Source: Spirochaetia bacterium
Lineage (GTDB): Bacteria > Spirochaetota > UBA12135
DNA length: 8,288 nt
Direction: 5' to 3'
Assembly (NCBI GenBank): GCA_003497555.1
Contig: DNNS01000475.1
Span: 1,539-9,826, forward strand
Position numbers and translations under genes: made by a program. The notes beneath the pieces were generated by a model. The model saw only the letters and a list, made by a program, of their open reading frames with translations, searched no databases and was not told the origin of the DNA. Positions 1 through 6,014 of this stretch are shown piece after piece; the stretch's first letter is position 1; every line of letters begins with the position of its first letter.

Positions 1-607
1 CCGCTTTCTGGTTGATATTTTCAAGATCGTTTTCTCCATTGCCGCTGCGGACTTTAGCGTCGCGCCAAAAGGAGCTGGTATTCGGCTCGTTCCAGATTTC
101 CCAGTGGGTAATGCGCCCCTTAAAATGTTCCGCCAGAGCCGAAACATAATTTTCCCAACCGGTGATTGCTTCCCGGCCGAAATAAAGAAAAACTTCGCCG
201 ACATATTCCATGCGGTGATCATCAGCCGGAGTATATAAGGCATTGCCGAAACTTACACTGAACCAGGGATTTATTCCTATTGCCAGCAAATTGTCTACAA
301 TTTCATCGAGCCAGCAGAAATTATAAATCCCTTTTTGTTTTTCGCATTTGTTCCAGCCAGTCTGCAGACGCGCCCATTTCACGCCGGAGGCAGCCATGCT
401 TTGATAGGTTTTTTTCGGCTCAAAAGTATCCCGATCCAGCGTTTCATAGCCTATGCCGATCAGCGATGATTTTATTTCCCGGCTTTTTTTCAGCGTCAGC
501 TTACTTGAGGATTCAAAATCAAAACCGAATTTTATTAAATCATAATTACCGGCGCTTTTTAACAGATCAACCGGAGGTAATTCCATTTGCATTCCGTTAT
601 TTTTCAT
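1..607 (-). CDS. GH39-like clan GH-A glycoside hydrolase, 3' end cut off by window edge
   Basis: A glycosidase of the retaining TIM-barrel clan GH-A, closest in style to GH39-like proteins. 202 residues are visible from the ATG at 607, and the frame is open to base 1. Residues 75-121 (WARLQTGWNKCE, then KGIYNF, WLDEIVD and INPWFSVSFGN) form the usual first barrel strands. HWEIWNEPN at 168-176 is the clan acid/base motif, with Glu174 as the proton donor. The nucleophile Glu, expected at the end of strand 7, lies beyond the window. The N-terminus is polar with no signal peptide, so the enzyme is probably cytoplasmic, unlike its two upstream neighbours. A weak GGTGA (611-615) precedes the ATG. 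It begins 31 bases after the stop of the secreted binding-protein gene and is probably the third gene of the same operon. The exact family and substrate (xyloside, arabinoside or other) cannot be fixed from this half. Confidence 0.9.
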   Translation of the reverse strand, partial: MKNNGMQMELPPVDLLKSAGNYDLIKFGFDFESSSKLTLKKSREIKSSLIGIGYETLDRDTFEPKKTYQSMAASGVKWARLQTGWNKCEKQKGIYNFCWLDEIVDNLLAIGINPWFSVSFGNALYTPADDHRMEYVGEVFLYFGREAITGWENYVSALAEHFKGRITHWEIWNEPNTSSFWRDAKVRSGNGENDLENINQKA

Positions 608-638
608 AAATCACCAATCTTGATTTTTTTTATAATTT

Positions 639-1583
639 TTATTTTTCGCCGATTATTGAAAAACTGATTCCGAAAAACCAGAGCTGCGCTGCTCCCGGTG
701 TTGTTTTAATAATTATTTTTACAATTCTGGCCTGTAAATCCGGATATTCGGAGAGATCTGCCGGTACTGAAACTTCCAGAGATTCTTTTTTCCATTCAGG
801 AAAAACAGCAATCGTCTTGCTTTGCCCGATTGATTTTTCGTTGCGGTGCGGTGAAAACCAGTCACTGACAATCAGGCGCGCGCTGATTTTCTGGTCAGCT
901 TTGGTCCACATTTCCAGTTTGTATTTTTTACCGGAAATAACCGGCAGGGCTATGGAAGAGATGATATTTTCACCGGCTCCGGGCAAAAGATGCATGCTTT
1001 TTCCTGTTAGAGATGATTCATCAGCTCCGCAGGTTAACAAACCCTCCTGCCCCTTGACTCTTTTAAAAATAAATAACGGAGGATATTTATCATCCGCGGA
1101 AAATCCGCCTTCCGGCAGCAGATTATCCGGGCTTTCTTTTTGTTCATTTAATTTAATATCCTTGATTATTATTTCCTGGGCAAAAGCCCCGGGACATTGT
1201 AAAACGAAATCAACTTTTTCGGAGTTTTGACCGCTGTAAAAGAATAAAAAAAGTTCGCTCCAGACAGTATTAAGCGCGTAGCTTTCTGTAGAAACACATT
1301 GATAATTATCATTCCATTTTGACACTACAGCCAACAGATTATCAACGGTATCAACAGAGCTTTTTACTTTCATAGAAATACAGTAATATTTATCAGCAGC
1401 AATTTCTGTAGAAAGTTCGATAGTGTCCCAATGCGCAACCGCATCGGCTGTGGTACGTATAATGGCTTCGCCTTTTTTTTTCCATATTCCATTTTCTTTA
1501 ATTGTAAGAACCTGCGGATTATCAGCAAATAACCCAACCGCAATACTCATGATCCACAAAATAAGCATAAGTGTTTTTTTCAT
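639..1583 (-). CDS. Secreted protein of two carbohydrate-binding-like beta-sandwich modules, no catalytic domain
   Basis: A 314-residue exported protein that I cannot assign to a named family. Residues 1-20 are a clear signal peptide: KK, a hydrophobic run, then GLFA with likely cleavage before DNPQ. Two similar-sized regions follow, about 21-147 and 153-312. Both are rich in alternating hydrophobic strands and end in a strand like the last strand of CBM4/9-type jelly rolls (AQEIIIKDIKL at 135-145; AAQLWFFGISF at 298-308). The second opens with NLLPEGGF, a start typical of CBM4/9-like domains, and contains KYKLEMWTKAD at 220-230. No glycosidase motif or transmembrane anchor is seen. The role inferred from context is glycan binding at or outside the cell surface, in partnership with the large hydrolase encoded 53 bases upstream. 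The start is supported by a good AGGAG (1589-1593). Annotation as hypothetical protein would also be fair. Confidence 0.85.
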   Translation of the reverse strand: MKKTLMLILWIMSIAVGLFADNPQVLTIKENGIWKKKGEAIIRTTADAVAHWDTIELSTEIAADKYYCISMKVKSSVDTVDNLLAVVSKWNDNYQCVSTESYALNTVWSELFLFFYSGQNSEKVDFVLQCPGAFAQEIIIKDIKLNEQKESPDNLLPEGGFSADDKYPPLFIFKRVKGQEGLLTCGADESSLTGKSMHLLPGAGENIISSIALPVISGKKYKLEMWTKADQKISARLIVSDWFSPHRNEKSIGQSKTIAVFPEWKKESLEVSVPADLSEYPDLQARIVKIIIKTTPGAAQLWFFGISFSIIGEK

Positions 1584-1588
1584 ACTTT

Positions 1589-1593
1589 CTCCT
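1589..1593 (-). promoter_or_regulatory. Shine-Dalgarno AGGAG of the secreted binding-protein gene
   Basis: AGGAG on the minus strand, 5 bases before the ATG at 1583. It is the clearest ribosome-binding site in the window and lies only 4 bases beyond the foot of the 36-bp palindrome, so folding of that palindrome could affect access to it. Confidence 0.7.
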
Positions 1594-1597
1594 ATAT

Positions 1598-1633
1598 ATA
1601 AATTTAATATAACAGCTGTTATATTAAATTTAT
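1598..1633. repeat. Perfect 36-bp palindrome between two co-oriented genes
   Basis: Bases 1598-1615 are the exact reverse complement of 1616-1633, centred on AACAGCTGTT. It fills most of the 53-base gap, starting 3 bases after the stop of the large hydrolase and ending 4 bases before the AGGAG of the next gene. In minus-strand RNA it could form an 18-bp, nearly all A-U stem. No U-run follows on that strand, so it does not look like an intrinsic terminator for the operon; the T-rich flank (1633-1638) lies on the other side. Possible roles are an mRNA-stabilising or processing hairpin, or an operator for a dimeric regulator. Confidence 0.95.
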
Positions 1634-1636
1634 TTT

Positions 1637-4600
1637 TTATTGAAAATATAAAAGCGCAAATCCTGAGCGGTTCATGAAATTCTTTTCCCCGGCCCAGGTA
1701 AGATTATATTTATATTTACCCGCATCATTGTCATTAACTGCCAGAGTAAAGCCGATACAGTTTTCTTTTAGTGCGCCGATATTATTTTTAAGCGGTAAAC
1801 GTACAGTAATCTCATATTCGGAAGCGCTGTTTTTGATTTCCGCCTGAATATTAACCAATGGATCAGCTGCGCCGGCTTTTCCGGATTGCATCCTTACTGC
1901 CTTTGCCTTGCCTTCTTTGTCGCTGGGGATTAATAATTGAAAACACTGATCATGATATCTGTTCATGTCATGCAGATCTCCTGCCGGCGGATTAAGATCC
2001 AGAAATAATTCCAGGCAATCGCCATCCCAGGGGCTGCTGCTGTCTGTGGGTCCGCTGCGCCCGTCTTCGCAGACTTTAACTTTAATTAAAAGATCGCTTG
2101 CGCTGTAAGACAGGGAAAAATCCGCGCTGAAATCCTGCGGGGATGAGATTTGCGGTTTTTTTTCATAATGAAAAAGAATTTTTTCTATATTCATCCGGTC
2201 TGTCCAGTTATTCTCTTGCAGTTTTATCTGCCTGACATTTCTGATTTTTTCTGTAAAATTATAAACCTTGTCAAGCCCGGAAATAATCATTTTACATTCC
2301 AGGTATTCCCCGGCTTCAGGTTTTATTTCTACCGGAACAAGCGCATTTTTACTTTGCCCGGATGGGATGGAACCATAGGAAAGGCCGCTGCCCCCTCGTT
2401 CCAGATCTTTGGAATTTATTCTGATCATGCCTTCCAGCGCACCGGCAGTTTCATTTTGTAAAATAACTCCGCAGCAAAGCTCGCTTTTTTTATTAAAAAC
2501 CAGTTTGGGAGCAGAGAGGGCAAATGGTTTTTCACCTTCCATTACCGCGCTGGCGATGGCTGTTATAATCAAAGACGCGTCAGCAGCTTTCTGCCAGGCA
2601 ATATATTGCGGACTACGGTCAAGAGCAATTTCCAGTTTGTCGGCCGCAGTCTTAAACTCATTGCCGAAAATATCATAAAGCACTGCACTTGTACCCGGCG
2701 GTAATGTTAAGGCAGCTTTCACTTTATCACGAATGCTCCAGATAGCGCTGAAATACTTACCGTCATTTTGAAAAACGTAACAAAGCACATTACGGGGCAG
2801 CTCGAGCGTTTTTACTGGTTCTGCGCCAATTAAAAACCTTGCTGCTGCACTGAAGACAGCATAACGATCTGATGGAACAGAGCCGCCAAAAACAGGATGA
2901 AAATCCTGATGTTCCAAATCCGGATTATGGAACATGAAACCGGCTTCGAGCGGACATGAGACGGTAAGGCCTTCACCCATATCAATAATCAAACGGCGCG
3001 CCAGGGCATCAGCGGTAAAACGCATTTCAATTCCGTCAGAGGGGACTGTAGGCAACAAATAATAAAGTTCTGTATTCCAGAATGATTTTTTTTCATTATA
3101 CTTATCCATGATTCCCCATAAATTTCGGATACCTTTCATGGCGGAAAGCGGGCTGTCATCCATACGGGCGCGGTAGGGATGAACAGCATAGATATCGCAA
3201 TAATTTCCAGCGCCCAGAGCAAGACATTTGCTGAAAAAGCCCTCAACCTGGGAATCAAAATCTTCTGTCGGCGTCAGGGCAATGAGTTTATTTTCCTGGT
3301 TTTCTTTTTTTAAAACCTGATAAACTGCTTTAATGTAATCGATAAAATGTTCCGCCTGCATATAGCCGTTTGCTTCCGGGAAGAGCTGATAAGCTTTTAC
3401 CCGGCTGCCGTAACGTTTGGCCATGGCGCTAAAAAACTCGCCAATAATCTCCGGCGGCGGAAGAATAATTTTCATCATTTTCCAGTCGCCCAGGGTTGTG
3501 CCTTTGGGATTTTTCATGGTATCCAAATCTCTCAGCCAGGCTGGCAGCATTTTCCCGCTGTCCTTGCCGCTGCGTTCTGCAATAAGCGATTGAGTCGGCA
3601 CTACCGCAATTGGAGCAAGGCTGTTTTTTTCCGCTTCTTCTATAAAACTATCAGCCAGGATCCAGTTATATTTATTTTTCTCAGGCTTCAGTAGTCCCAG
3701 ATAAAACGGCGCAAAACTTCCCCAGGAATGGGCAAAGGTGGCGCCGGAAAGCCTCACCAGCCGGCCGGTACTACCGGGTGCGCCAAGATTATCATTCCAG
3801 CGTAAAGACGGAAGATCTTGACTGCCCCACACATTGTTTTCCAGCCTCATTCGTTCTAAAACTCCGGTATGCATTCCCATTTGAAATCCATTCCCCCATT
3901 TTTTCCCTGGTTTAACAATGCGTACAAAATATGCTGAAGAATAAACGGCATCTTTGGTATCAGGGCATAGACGTAAAGAGCCCAAACGTTTATTTTCAGA
4001 AATAAAATCTTTACTGACAGTTTTTCCGGCAGGCAGATCAAGCTGATATTCCTGAGTTCCAATTGTTTTGTTAAAAAAATTATCCGCTAAGGTTAAAGAT
4101 ATTTTGCGGGCAGCAATCATGTCTTGATACGATATTACCTGCAAGGAACCTTTAAGCTGCTCTTCTTGTGTATATAAACCTGGAACATAGACTGCACACT
4201 CCAGCGGCCGGGCAGGCGAATAAGCGCTCAGATCACCAGCTTCAAGCTGCATGGCATCTAACCATAACTGAGCTGCATTGGTTTTCATATTCATAAAATA
4301 AGGAATGTAATATTTTTCAAAATCATATTTAGGTTTTTGATTAATAACAAATGAACAACTATAACGCTGCCAATCAGGACTATCAATTATAATATTGGTC
4401 GATAGTGCACTGCGCCATCCACCCATTACCGAAGCAAAATTGACTCTAAGCACGCATTTTTCCTGGTTGTTTTTAGCATAAAATGAAATTGTATATTTCT
4501 GCCCTTGCTGCAGTTCCATTTCATGAACACTTAAGCGGATATAAGTATTTGCTTTGATAGATAAAAGAAGAGATTTTTCTCCAATGAACGCATTTGCATA

Positions 4601-4837
4601 ATCAATACTCATCGGCGAGCCATGATAATTTATTTTTTCGCCGAAAACATAGGGGATTTCCGTAAAACACGCATAGCCCTTGTCTCCCAGTTCAAAACTG
4701 GAATTATAGAATAAATTACCCGGGAAAACAGTCTGTATAAATATTAATAAATATATAATAGCAATAAAAATTTGTTTTTTTTTATTTGTAATAGTTTTAT
4801 CTAACCGGTATTTTTGCCTGAAATTGTATTTATGCAT
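1637..4837 (-). CDS. Large secreted clan GH-A glycoside hydrolase with CBM4/9-like and CBM9-like modules
   Basis: A 1066-residue exported glycosidase. From the ATG at 4837: a basic stretch and hydrophobic signal segment (about 19-40); a CBM4/9-like sandwich opening NLFYNSSFELG (41-208); a linker beta domain (about 213-310); a GH-A TIM barrel (about 316-678); a beta-sandwich containing LYDIFGNEF near 720-728, as in GH-A tails; an Ig-like region; and a CBM9-like module (870-1066) with the signature WDGDCLELFLD at 937-947. In the barrel, QLFPEANGY carries the likely acid/base Glu488, DIYAVHPY is the strand-6 motif, and FWNTELYY carries the likely nucleophile Glu590. Pro, not the usual clan Asn, precedes the acid/base. 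GAGG (4844-4847), 6 bases upstream, favours this start; an ATG at 4849 and a TTG at 4873 are in frame and possible. The family is unassigned and the substrate unknown. Confidence 0.92.
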   Translation of the reverse strand: MHKYNFRQKYRLDKTITNKKKQIFIAIIYLLIFIQTVFPGNLFYNSSFELGDKGYACFTEIPYVFGEKINYHGSPMSIDYANAFIGEKSLLLSIKANTYIRLSVHEMELQQGQKYTISFYAKNNQEKCVLRVNFASVMGGWRSALSTNIIIDSPDWQRYSCSFVINQKPKYDFEKYYIPYFMNMKTNAAQLWLDAMQLEAGDLSAYSPARPLECAVYVPGLYTQEEQLKGSLQVISYQDMIAARKISLTLADNFFNKTIGTQEYQLDLPAGKTVSKDFISENKRLGSLRLCPDTKDAVYSSAYFVRIVKPGKKWGNGFQMGMHTGVLERMRLENNVWGSQDLPSLRWNDNLGAPGSTGRLVRLSGATFAHSWGSFAPFYLGLLKPEKNKYNWILADSFIEEAEKNSLAPIAVVPTQSLIAERSGKDSGKMLPAWLRDLDTMKNPKGTTLGDWKMMKIILPPPEIIGEFFSAMAKRYGSRVKAYQLFPEANGYMQAEHFIDYIKAVYQVLKKENQENKLIALTPTEDFDSQVEGFFSKCLALGAGNYCDIYAVHPYRARMDDSPLSAMKGIRNLWGIMDKYNEKKSFWNTELYYLLPTVPSDGIEMRFTADALARRLIIDMGEGLTVSCPLEAGFMFHNPDLEHQDFHPVFGGSVPSDRYAVFSAAARFLIGAEPVKTLELPRNVLCYVFQNDGKYFSAIWSIRDKVKAALTLPPGTSAVLYDIFGNEFKTAADKLEIALDRSPQYIAWQKAADASLIITAIASAVMEGEKPFALSAPKLVFNKKSELCCGVILQNETAGALEGMIRINSKDLERGGSGLSYGSIPSGQSKNALVPVEIKPEAGEYLECKMIISGLDKVYNFTEKIRNVRQIKLQENNWTDRMNIEKILFHYEKKPQISSPQDFSADFSLSYSASDLLIKVKVCEDGRSGPTDSSSPWDGDCLELFLDLNPPAGDLHDMNRYHDQCFQLLIPSDKEGKAKAVRMQSGKAGAADPLVNIQAEIKNSASEYEITVRLPLKNNIGALKENCIGFTLAVNDNDAGKYKYNLTWAGEKNFMNRSGFALLYFQ

Positions 4838-4843
4838 AATCAG

Positions 4844-4847
4844 CCTC
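4844..4847 (-). promoter_or_regulatory. Possible Shine-Dalgarno GAGG deciding the start of the large hydrolase
   Basis: GAGG on the minus strand, 6 bases before the ATG at 4837. The alternative in-frame starts at 4849 (ATG) and 4873 (TTG) have only T- or A-rich sequence or a poorly placed G-run upstream. All three keep the hydrophobic export segment, so the choice changes only the polar N-terminal extension. Confidence 0.4.
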
Positions 4848-4883
4848 ATAAAAAAACATGTAAAAATTCCCAACCATAGTAAT

Positions 4884-4895
4884 ATTTTACTTTAA
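4884..4895 (+). promoter_or_regulatory. 12-mer ATTTTACTTTAA upstream of the large hydrolase, shared with the regulator promoter
   Basis: This exact 12-mer sits in the 111-base gap before the hydrolase start. It recurs on the opposite strand at 5901-5912, inside the putative promoter of the AraC-type gene. The shared word in front of both the regulator and its likely target suggests a candidate operator. Both regions are very AT-rich, so chance is a serious alternative. Confidence 0.25.
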
Positions 4896-4948
4896 AAAAT
4901 ACTTCATTTCCTTGATTTATTTTTCAATAAATAGAAAAAAACACAGGT

Positions 4949-5818
4949 TTACAGGCCTTTTTGTATTTTTATTATTTTGTCGGCCATGGTGGTATAATGG
5001 CGTAAGCGGTACTGTCGCGGAGAAAGGCCGAATTCCCTGGAAAATACCTTGCAGAAATAATTACTATCGTCAAATCCGCATTTAAAAGCAATCCGGGAAA
5101 TATTTAAATCTCCGTGCATAGCAAGATATAGAGTGGCAATATAAAGGCGCTTGGTTAATAGAAGCTCGCGGAAAGTTTTACCGCTGTCTTTTTTCAGTAA
5201 TCCGCCAAGATAGTTGGAATTAACTTTAAGTTTTTTGGCCAAATCACATAATGATATATTTTCCTGATATTTTTCGTTAATATAATTCTGACAGCAGATA
5301 CTATAATACTCTTCCGGCTGCTGTTTGGCGGTGGATTTTTTTTCTTCTGTATAGTTTTCAAGTTCCAATTTGATAAACTGGGAAAGAAACCTGCCGTAAT
5401 GGCGCAGACGTTTTATTTTCTCAGGAGTTATTACCGGAGGCAGCGGACCGGGGTATTCCTTGTCATTTAAATATTTTACAGTTGAATCTGGTTGTAAAAA
5501 ATATCCCAGATAAATTACAATTTCATAATGGTCAAAAAATTTAACCGGTATAACCAGCTCCCAGATGCCCCAGGGGCAAGTACCGCAAAACTCCCTGCCT
5601 CTGGATGCTACCTGCAGGCTTCTTGCTTTATTTTGCCGGCAGATGCGGATGTTTTTATCGCGCCTGGCCCAAACACACAATTTTCCGCTATGCACGAGAA
5701 GGTCAGGCGGTAATTTAAGCGAAGACATATGCGAAAATGCCGGATGCCTGGAAATATTGATATTAATTACAGCGCCGGTTTCACGGCTGATCTGAGAAAT
5801 ATAATTTTCCAGCTGCAT
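4949..5818 (-). CDS. AraC-family transcriptional regulator with N-terminal PocR-like sensor domain
   Basis: A 289-residue DNA-binding activator-type regulator. Residues about 3-110 resemble the PocR ligand-binding domain: cysteines at 48, 60, 78 and 81 in the pattern LCVW, IRICRQN, FCGTCPWGIWELVIPV, followed by a hydrophobic strand to YLGYF. The C-terminus (about 175-274) is a double helix-turn-helix of the AraC/XylS type: ISLCDLAKKLKVNSNYLGGLLKK (188-210) is the first unit, and ISRIAFKCGFDDSNYF through FGLSPRQYR (240-271) is a textbook second unit. Length is normal for the class. The ATG at 5818 has no recognisable Shine-Dalgarno, only an A/T-rich leader, but starting at Met31 would remove the first part of the sensor domain. 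It lies between a GH106-like gene and the GH-A/CBM genes on the same strand, so it probably controls the cluster and possibly itself. The ligand is unknown; it may be a sugar or glycan breakdown product. Confidence 0.95.
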   Translation of the reverse strand: MQLENYISQISRETGAVININISRHPAFSHMSSLKLPPDLLVHSGKLCVWARRDKNIRICRQNKARSLQVASRGREFCGTCPWGIWELVIPVKFFDHYEIVIYLGYFLQPDSTVKYLNDKEYPGPLPPVITPEKIKRLRHYGRFLSQFIKLELENYTEEKKSTAKQQPEEYYSICCQNYINEKYQENISLCDLAKKLKVNSNYLGGLLKKDSGKTFRELLLTKRLYIATLYLAMHGDLNISRIAFKCGFDDSNYFCKVFSREFGLSPRQYRLRHYTTMADKIIKIQKGL

Positions 5819-5891
5819 ATTAATTAATTTTTTTTATACCGCCCGGCAGAATGCTCATTTTCAGGCTTTGTTGTCTGGTGTTTTACCTGAT

Positions 5892-5920
5892 AGTTTAAAA
5901 TTAAAGTAAAATTTTGTAAA
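5892..5920 (-). promoter_or_regulatory. Putative sigma-70 type promoter of the AraC-type regulator gene
   Basis: On the minus strand, TTTACA (5915-5920) resembles a -35 box and TAAACT (5892-5897) a -10 box, with a 17-base spacer. It lies about 75 bases before the regulator start. The match is fair, not strong, and the surrounding DNA is AT-rich, so this is a candidate only. It overlaps the tandem GTAAAATTT repeats. Confidence 0.35.
5901..5912 (-). promoter_or_regulatory. Second copy of the 12-mer ATTTTACTTTAA, inside the regulator promoter
   Basis: Minus-strand copy of the word found on the plus strand at 4884-4895. Here it lies between the putative -35 and -10 boxes of the AraC-type gene, where a bound protein would be expected to repress or modulate transcription. 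It may be no more than AT-rich coincidence. Confidence 0.25.
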
Positions 5921-5925
5921 ATTTA
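5906..5925 (+). repeat. Tandem direct repeat of GTAAAATTT with 10-bp period at the regulator promoter
   Basis: GTAAAATTTT (5906-5915) is followed directly by GTAAAATTTA (5916-5925), 9 of 10 bases identical. The 10-base period places both copies on the same face of the helix, and they overlap the putative -35 box. Proteins of the AraC family often bind directly repeated half-sites, so autoregulation is a reasonable guess. Confidence 0.4.
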
Positions 5926-5949
5926 AATGATTCGGGCACTAACATTTAA
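5923..5949. repeat. Interrupted inverted repeat TTAAATG-N13-CATTTAA upstream of the regulator promoter
   Basis: TTAAATG (5923-5929) and its exact reverse complement CATTTAA (5943-5949) flank a 13-base GC-richer spacer, just upstream of the putative -35 box. The arms are centred 20 bases apart, about two helical turns, as expected for a dimeric regulator site. No protein can be named. Confidence 0.3.
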
Positions 5950-6014
5950 TTAATCCGCGGATGAAAGCAGAGACAGCAATCGGGTCGCGTTTTTTAATAT
6001 AACCCGGCCCCTTG

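Noticed and set aside
280..609. Plus-strand open frame of 109 codons opposite the GH39-like gene
   Set aside because: The opposite strand encodes an unmistakable GH-A protein with a WNEPN motif; this is a shadow frame.
817..1230. Plus-strand open frame of 137 codons opposite the secreted binding-protein gene
   Set aside because: It lies wholly antisense to a gene with a clear signal peptide and Shine-Dalgarno, and its translation has no recognisable domain.
4835..4900. A clear sigma-70 promoter directly before the large hydrolase
   Set aside because: TTGAAA (4922-4927) and TAAAAT (4884-4889) on the minus strand are not correctly spaced to each other, and other partners are poor. A promoter probably exists but cannot be placed.
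4915..4932. Hairpin ATTTATT-loop-AATAAAT after the regulator stop, as a terminator
   Set aside because: The 7-bp stem is made only of A-T pairs and no U-run follows on the minus strand, so it is not a convincing intrinsic terminator.
5953..5962. 10-bp palindrome ATCCGCGGAT between the GH106-like gene and the regulator
   Set aside because: A short palindrome of this length is expected by chance; nothing else in the sequence ties it to a function.
5981..6006. CGGGT/ACCCG hairpin just after the GH106-like gene, as a terminator
   Set aside because: Only 5 bp of stem around a 16-base loop, with no U-run after it on the minus strand.
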